From: a virus
Strand: one strand, 5' to 3'
IMG/VR virus record: IMGVR_UViG_3300008267_000003
Coordinates: 62,001 to 126,000 of that record
Length of the DNA: 64,000 nucleotides
The notes under the pieces were generated by a model, which saw only the letters and a program-made list of their open reading frames with translations, was not told where the DNA came from and searched no databases. Made by a program: the position numbers and the translations under genes. The stretch's first letter is position 1. Each line of letters begins with the position of its first letter. Of the stretch, positions 59,601 through 64,000 are shown piece by piece.

Positions 59601-61158
59601 TACTACAGGATGGTCTACAAATTTGTGGTACCATGTAGCAGCAGTTAGAAACGGAAATACGTTAACGATTTATAGAAACGGAATTTCTATTGCAAGCGGT
59701 AGTGTTTCGGGAATTACTATTGGTGCAAGTGTACTAACTTACATAGCCGGAGAACCATTTGATCCAGGATATATGACAGGGTATATTTCGAATGTTCGTA
59801 TCGTTAAAGGAACCGCAGTCTACACTTCAAACTTTACACCACCAACCTCACCATTAACCGCAATTGCAAACACCAGTTTATTAACCTGTCAGTCGAGCAG
59901 TATAATTGACAATAGCACAAATAATTTTGCAATTACAAGAAATGGTAATGCTAGAGTTACTACTGTGAATCCATTAGGATTTACCGTAACTAATTTATCA
60001 GGATCATCGGCGGATTATTCCATCATTGACGAAGGTGGTAGTATGTACTTTGATGGCACTGGTGATTATTTGGCAACTGCGGATAAAGTTGATTTAAGAC
60101 CAGGAACTTCCAACTTTACTTTAGAAGGTTGGATTTATCGTGATGTTGCTGGTGCAGCACACACCATATATGCAAAAGGTGGAGCGTCAACAGGTATTTT
60201 ATTACAAGTCACATCTACAAATGTATTGAGGTTTACTCATACAACAACTAATATAGATTCTACTATAACTATACCAGCAAAATCTTGGACTCATGTAGCA
60301 GTGGTACGTAGTGGCACTTCAACAAATCAAACTAAACTCTATATTAATGGTGTATTTGCAGCACAAGGAACAGTAAGTACTGATTTCACACAAACAGAAG
60401 AAGCTAGAGTTGGAACAAACAGAGCTGCTGGTGAAAACTTTAATGGTTATATTTCCGCATTGAGATTCTTAAAAGGTGTTGATCATTACACTTCTGGATT
60501 TGTACCACCAGCTGCACCACTAACACCCATTGTAGGAAGTACTTTATTGTTGAATGGTACTAATGGTGGTGTTTTTGATTACACTAGAAAAAATAATTTA
60601 GAAACAGTTGGTGATATTAAGATCAGAAACAATATTGTTAAGTATGGTAACACATCAATGTATTTTGATGGTACTGGAGATTATTTAAAAGCATCAACAT
60701 CCGACATGGGTAATTTTGGCACAGGAAATTTTACAATTGAGATGTGGGTGTACTTTAACACTGTTTCAGGAACACAAAATTTAATTGATTTTAGAACAGC
60801 AACAAATGATGTTGCTTTAACAATCGCCTTAGCGAGTAGTGCTATAATATTATATGTAACCGGGTCTACAAGAATAACAACATCAACTTTGTCTGCTACA
60901 ACTTGGTATCATATCGCGTGTGTTCGCAGTTCTGGTGTTACAAAAATTTATATCAATGGAACTCAATCTGGATCTAATTATACCGATACCAATTCTTATG
61001 TAGGAAAGGCAAATAGGCCTTTGATCGGCGAATTGGCTGATGGAACTACACCATTACAACCATTAAATGCTTATGTTGACGATCTTCGTATCACCAAAGG
61101 TGTTGCAAGATACACCGCAAACTTCACAGCACCTACATCAGCTTTACTGACCAGATGA
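56629..61158 (+). CDS. Giant LamG-repeat tail fibre or adhesin, 1509 aa
   Basis: An IPT/TIG-like domain occupies about residues 20-110 and a second Ig-like domain 120-205. Six LamG (concanavalin-like) domains start near 256, 467, 690, 909, 1139 and 1342, each marked by a motif like YFDGTGDYL and a GYISNxRxVKGTAVYT end. They are linked by FTPPTSPLTAIANTSLLT. LamG domains bind sugars, so this is probably a host-recognition fibre. Linkers are near identical at DNA level between some repeats. Confidence 0.85.
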   Translation: MTTKITADNIEQTTLATLSGGPAIANIQIANSSYGLLDDTAVNTAGGYVVINGTKFSNGCSVLIGNTVATTVTFVSATQVRAQVPAKVGASYVVYVTNPDGGTAIAVNGLTYSNTPVWATNSTLTPGAVDEAISINLSAPSDSNVVYSVAAGSSLPSGVSLASNGLLSGTITGISEETTYNFTVDAIDVELQDTSRSFSITIIAGDQYYKNTTLHLNGETASNTWIIDASTNKFPITVAGDTKPVGFSPYETIWSNYFDGAGDDLTIPTNSAFTYGTGDFTIEMWVYITANPGDYAYFYAQGPNTTASMCLYIQSGKFNVWNGSNIIVGSTSYSLNRWYHVALSRSGTSLKLFLNGVEDGSATNSSNITTGSTYGSTIGRWVEIVDNRYFTGYISNARVVKGTALYTANFTPPTSPLTAITNTSLLTCQSNRLRDASTNNFTITRNGDVSVSNFGPFVETDLITGSAFFDGTGDYLNAGTTQLWTPANSFTVESWFYITSFGGNTRGLFAKDAGTSGSSRGISIYVNTNGSVTVFYSSSGSDELSATSVSSGLVTVNQWYHFAFVKNGSSCTLYLNGSSVLSFTSATIACPVSPSNLIGAFTNGSTALNMLGYMSDFRLVSNTAVYTSNFTPPTTPLTAIANTSLLTLQSRIGENNNRFVDTSGLNNIITRNGNTTQGTFSPYQRGGWSGYFTGSSTSYISTPSTTLLNQGQTYTVQCWIYPTSFTTSTSAVRRMYLFVKGVIYAGLSIHSDGTLGWYGWPTPGGMIATSAAGTITTNSWQHVALVVNPGNYIKLFKNGVEVGTASYTAAGADGSAIIIGHGDTGQGTDGFIGYISNFKITQSALTGGQLDYSTTPTISSPTGSSLLTLQTNQFNDTSNYNLSITPAAAASVQPFSPFKTHTITANTLSVFFNGTGDFLSVPVNTAFQFGTGDFTIECWWYPTSLATFQPLIYHTDDSGVAGTGEYVLVYNTTLGMRFYINGGTTTITQGNTTGWSTNLWYHVAAVRNGNTLTIYRNGISIASGSVSGITIGASVLTYIAGEPFDPGYMTGYISNVRIVKGTAVYTSNFTPPTSPLTAIANTSLLTCQSSSIIDNSTNNFAITRNGNARVTTVNPLGFTVTNLSGSSADYSIIDEGGSMYFDGTGDYLATADKVDLRPGTSNFTLEGWIYRDVAGAAHTIYAKGGASTGILLQVTSTNVLRFTHTTTNIDSTITIPAKSWTHVAVVRSGTSTNQTKLYINGVFAAQGTVSTDFTQTEEARVGTNRAAGENFNGYISALRFLKGVDHYTSGFVPPAAPLTPIVGSTLLLNGTNGGVFDYTRKNNLETVGDIKIRNNIVKYGNTSMYFDGTGDYLKASTSDMGNFGTGNFTIEMWVYFNTVSGTQNLIDFRTATNDVALTIALASSAIILYVTGSTRITTSTLSATTWYHIACVRSSGVTKIYINGTQSGSNYTDTNSYVGKANRPLIGELADGTTPLQPLNAYVDDLRITKGVARYTANFTAPTSALLTR
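57817..57915 (+). repeat. LamG linker repeat, copy A
   Basis: About 100 bases encoding the end of LamG 1 and the linker. They closely match 59788-59890, especially from TTCGT..CGTTAAAGG to the end of ACCAGTTTATTAACCTGTCA. Confidence 0.75.
59788..59890 (+). repeat. LamG linker repeat, copy B
   Basis: This copy lies at the end of LamG 4 and shares long identical runs with the copy after LamG 1. A weaker copy lies at 58480-58570. Confidence 0.75.
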
Positions 61159-61511
61159 CAACTAAAATAACAGCAGCTAATATTTCCGAAGCAGCACTAA
61201 CCACTATTAGTGGTGGTCCTAAAGTAACATCCATCTCATCCACTAACTCACTTTACGGTGCTTTAGAATCTAACACAGTTAATGCTACTGCAGGTGGATA
61301 CATTAAAGTCTTAGGTTCAGGATTTGCTAATGTTACACAGATATATATTGACGTAGATAACCCAACTCTTGCAACATCTGTTTCGTTTATTAGTAACACA
61401 GAAGTGAGAGCTGTTGTACCAGCCAAAACAGCTGGTTCATATCTCGTATACGTTGTAAGAACAACAGATGGCGCAGTAGCCACTGTCATTAACGGAATAA
61501 CATATGCGTAA
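61155..61511 (+). CDS. Stand-alone copy of the fibre N-terminal IPT/TIG domain
   Basis: 118 residues. It begins MTTKITAANISEAALTTISG, parallel to the fibre start MTTKITADNIEQTTLATLSG, and ends VINGITYA where the fibre has AVNGLTYS. It is a duplication of the attachment domain without LamG repeats. It overlaps the fibre stop by 4 bases. Confidence 0.75.
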   Translation: MTTKITAANISEAALTTISGGPKVTSISSTNSLYGALESNTVNATAGGYIKVLGSGFANVTQIYIDVDNPTLATSVSFISNTEVRAVVPAKTAGSYLVYVVRTTDGAVATVINGITYA

Positions 61512-61542
61512 AAACGTAAGAAAAAATAACTAAAGGACTAAC

Positions 61543-62184
61543 GTGAATACATTATTTGACGATATTGCAAAATTTAGAGATGAAGAGGTTGATGGTATTG
61601 GAGGGTGGTGGTGGCCCGTTGCTGATGATGGAGCGTGGGATGGTCCAAGTAAAGATTGGCAAGGGTTGAAGAATGCATTTCAATATGTGAAACAAAAAGG
61701 GGTTGTAGTTCAGGCAGGAGGTAATTGTGGTCTTTATCCAAGGCTACTATCCGAACATTTTGACTATGTTTACACATTCGAACCAGATCTCTATAACTTC
61801 CACTTTCTAGCTCGTAACTGCCAAAAAGAAAACATTATTAAAATTAATGCTGCTCTTGGTGAAATGAACAAATTAGTAGGTACATCTAGATCCGGATATA
61901 CAAGTAACAACTGCGGTGGATTGACTGTCACAAACAACAATACTTTTATTCCAACATTCTCCATTGATCAACTAGCACTTAGTCGCTGTGATATGATTCA
62001 GCTCGATTGTGAGGGTTATGAACCAAACGTGATTGTTGGTGCAATGGAAACAATTCTACAGTTTAAACCAGTTATAACATTGGAAACCTGCACAATAGAG
62101 ATTGAACAATTACTAACTCCTCTTGGTTATAAAAGAATGGAAGGACGATTTGGTCATGTTGATCAATGTCTCGTAGCTTCATGA
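61543..62184 (+). CDS. FkbM family methyltransferase
   Basis: GTG start with an AAAGGA site. 213 residues: VVVQAGGNCGLYPRLLSEHF is the SAM-binding loop, TFEPDLYNF motif II, and DMIQLDCEGYEPNVIVGAME the diagnostic FkbM block. It lies after the fibre genes and may modify fibre or host glycan structures; the target is unknown. Confidence 0.87.
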   Translation: MNTLFDDIAKFRDEEVDGIGGWWWPVADDGAWDGPSKDWQGLKNAFQYVKQKGVVVQAGGNCGLYPRLLSEHFDYVYTFEPDLYNFHFLARNCQKENIIKINAALGEMNKLVGTSRSGYTSNNCGGLTVTNNNTFIPTFSIDQLALSRCDMIQLDCEGYEPNVIVGAMETILQFKPVITLETCTIEIEQLLTPLGYKRMEGRFGHVDQCLVAS

Positions 62185-62186
62185 AT

Positions 62187-62194
62187 TATAAATA
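62187..62194 (+). promoter_or_regulatory. T4-type late promoter
   Basis: Exact TATAAATA directly after the FkbM stop and 45 bases before the last gene. Confidence 0.75.
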
Positions 62195-62239
62195 AAGTAT
62201 AATCCCGGCAGTAAGGCCTAGGTAAACCTGCGGAAAACT

Positions 62240-64000
62240 ATGAAAAAAGATAAAGATAATCAAAATACGGCTATCAGCCGTGCCAAAAAAGGACAAGCAA
62301 TTCTAACTGGTAATCCAGCAGATATTGTTGTTGTCAGCCCCGAAGAAAAGCCTAAAAAGCTCCAATCAGAAGATCATTTACTTGAAAAAGTAGTTAGCCT
62401 TGTTCAACGTCGTAAGAGAGCAATCTCTATGAGACGTCGTGAACCTAAGATGGAGCGTAGACGTCAAATCTTAAAAACTAGACTAGCATCTAAAGAAAAG
62501 TTAATGCAGCGTGCCATGAGAATGGCTAAGCAGCTTTTGCGTAGAAAGATGGCTGGTAAACGTGGCTCTCAGTATCAATACCTTGGTCCTACAGAAAGAC
62601 TTAATATTGATAAAATGATTGAGCCAAGAGCCCAGGCAATTAAAAAGATTGCAATGAGACTGCTTCCAAGAGTTCAATCTGGTGAAAGAAGAAGACTTAG
62701 TGCAGTTCACGCTGGCAAATCTACTAAAGGTGTTTATAACACATCAACCAGTATTGTATCTCACTACGAACCAAGTATTAAATCCAATTTGATTGGTGAG
62801 AAGATCTCCAAAGAAGATTTGAATCAATTGTTCAGTCTTTACGAAGCTGGTTTTATGAGAAATCTTGGTTCTGTAATAACTTCTCCTATTAGAGCAGCTG
62901 GTATTGTAGGTAAGATTGGTTTAGGAGCAGCGGCAATCAGCAGTGCAATGTCTACACCTAGAGGGGCTGTAGGTACACTGGCTGCAGGAACTGCTGCTGC
63001 AAGTAAGAAGATGTCTGAGTTTGGAAAAATAGACAAAGACAAAGAAAAAGATACTGGTAAGTCATGGTCTCTGTTCAAAACTCCTCAAGAGAAAATGGAG
63101 TTGGAAAGACTCAAGCAATCTAAAGAAGCCACAACACAGTCAAAGATAACTACTCAGCAAAAGAAACTTGATTTAGCATCACAGAAGGATGAATTAGAGA
63201 AGAAAAAGAAACTTAACCTTGTAGCTCATAAAGAATGGGACTATGAAGGATATCTTACTGAAAAAGCTCTGCACAGCATATTTCAAAAGTCTCTAGATAG
63301 TGATATACCTTTTGAGTCTCTTAAAGAAGTATTCAACAGGGGAATACAAGAGTGTAGCTGTCAAGGTATGAAAGAGAAGCAACAGGTTGCAATGCAGCGT
63401 GTTAACTCGTTTATCTCTCAGGGTAAGTCTTATTATGAAGAGGATAAGGATATTGCTGAGAGACAAGGTCTATGGGCTAATATTCACGCTAAGCGTAAAC
63501 GTATCGAATCTGGGTCTGGTGAAAGAATGAGAAAGCCAGGATCCAAAGGTGCTCCAACAAAACAAAACTTTGTTGATGCTGCAGAGGAAACTGTAAAGAA
63601 GACACCACATGAAAAGTTTAAAGCTGGTTTAAAGAAAGCTGGATACGATCCTGACGCAGGTGCAAAAAGGTTATTAGATCTTATTGCAAAGCAAAAGAAA
63701 GAGCGTGAAGAGCGTGAAGCAAAGTATAAAGAGATGTCTGAAGAAGATCAGCTCAATGAGTATGGAGATACTGCTAAGGGTCAGAAAATGCTGACCAAGG
63801 TTCAGAAACGAGCAGTAGATAGAGTAGTATCTAAAAAAGCAGATACAGATCCTAAGTATGCTAAAAAGAATAGCGATACTGCTAAACGTGCTTGGGAGAG
63901 ATTTACTAATATTGATGAGAGCTTTGTCGTGGACCGTGCAGCTGGTTACAGTACGACGTACACAGCGGCGGATTTAGGTATTAAAATGCAAGGTGGTTTT
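62240..64000 (+). CDS. Large basic virion-type protein, C-terminus beyond the window
   Basis: Open from ATG 62240 to the window end (587 codons, no stop). The N-terminal 160 residues are strongly basic with Arg-rich helices (RRREPKMERRRQILKTRLAS), a type of segment I associate with large structural proteins of marine T4-like phages. A hydrophobic Ala/Gly-rich stretch lies near 225-255 and a long charged coiled coil follows. Late promoter, size and composition suggest an internal head or baseplate-associated protein. Confidence 0.65.
   Translation, partial: MKKDKDNQNTAISRAKKGQAILTGNPADIVVVSPEEKPKKLQSEDHLLEKVVSLVQRRKRAISMRRREPKMERRRQILKTRLASKEKLMQRAMRMAKQLLRRKMAGKRGSQYQYLGPTERLNIDKMIEPRAQAIKKIAMRLLPRVQSGERRRLSAVHAGKSTKGVYNTSTSIVSHYEPSIKSNLIGEKISKEDLNQLFSLYEAGFMRNLGSVITSPIRAAGIVGKIGLGAAAISSAMSTPRGAVGTLAAGTAAASKKMSEFGKIDKDKEKDTGKSWSLFKTPQEKMELERLKQSKEATTQSKITTQQKKLDLASQKDELEKKKKLNLVAHKEWDYEGYLTEKALHSIFQKSLDSDIPFESLKEVFNRGIQECSCQGMKEKQQVAMQRVNSFISQGKSYYEEDKDIAERQGLWANIHAKRKRIESGSGERMRKPGSKGAPTKQNFVDAAEETVKKTPHEKFKAGLKKAGYDPDAGAKRLLDLIAKQKKEREEREAKYKEMSEEDQLNEYGDTAKGQKMLTKVQKRAVDRVVSKKADTDPKYAKKNSDTAKRAWERFTNIDESFVVDRAAGYSTTYTAADLGIKMQGGF

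Noticed and set aside
1-64000. Long open frames on the minus strand, such as 13760-14197, 38727-39128 and 48300-48872
   Set aside because: All lie opposite well-supported + strand genes, have odd composition and lack ribosome sites. They are shadows.
1-64000. CRISPR arrays, insertion sequences, integrase genes or attachment sites
   Set aside because: No evenly spaced direct repeats, transposase or integrase motifs were seen; the gene content is that of a lytic phage.

Overview
The window is one continuous piece of a T4-like myovirus genome. The gene sizes and gene content are of the marine (cyanophage/pelagiphage-like) kind rather than the coliphage kind. Every gene I can support is on the + strand. 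Core T4 genes appear in conserved order: neck, terminase, sheath, tube, portal and capsid genes (13-14-15-16-17-18-19-20-67-21-22-23), then uvsY-uvsW-55-47-46, then 45-44-62-regA, then 43, uvsX and 41. PhoH, Hsp20, short versions of gp17, gp23 and gp62, and a very long sheath protein match the marine branch. There are no photosynthesis genes, so a heterotrophic host is likelier than a cyanobacterium. Lipoprotein, signal-peptide and PBP-type genes point to a Gram-negative host, but the host itself cannot be read from the sequence.

Layout. 1-1116: end of a methyltransferase gene and small genes. 1148-15236: late virion and packaging genes, with TATAAATA-type late promoters before 18, 22, 23 and a tube-like gene. 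15284-20869: recombination and late-sigma operon behind a sigma70-type promoter. 20869-23434: deformylase and 7-deazaguanine genes. 23440-33530: accessory region with 24 tRNA or tRNA-like genes (every amino acid except Ala), small early genes, exported proteins, and large noncoding stretches. 33536-38367: HNH nuclease, folE, a second QueD-fold protein, a DpdA-like transglycosylase, dUTPase and glycosyltransferase. 39346-52047: replication genes, hsp20 and phoH. 52101-53176: an exported metallopeptidase and a ClpP-like protease. 53243-56632: four genes that share a T4 internal-protein-like N-terminus and look like enzymes packaged into the head and injected. 56629-62184: a 1509-residue LamG-repeat fibre, a copy of its N-terminal domain, and an FkbM methyltransferase. 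62240-64000: a large basic protein running off the window.

The most interesting signal is noncoding. Two large, ornate RNAs (about 680 nt at 24286-24967 and about 495 nt at 30385-30879) share a 3' domain with covarying helices and each abut a tRNA. They resemble the GOLLD/ROOL type of giant phage RNA. Four 18-bp stems that begin at a CCA (in three cases the CCA end of a tRNA) recur in the tRNA region, and two of them form the 5' ends of the big RNAs. Two smaller candidate RNAs with their own promoter and terminator lie at 26905-27074 and 43138-43221.

The regulatory logic is readable. Early and middle genes sit behind TTGAC-17-TATAAT-like promoters, and late genes behind TATAAATA boxes read by the gp55 sigma factor encoded here. 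Intrinsic terminators separate the units. FolE, the QueD-fold proteins, QueE and DpdA suggest that the phage DNA carries a 7-deazaguanine modification. QueC is not in the window, so the identity of the modified base is open.
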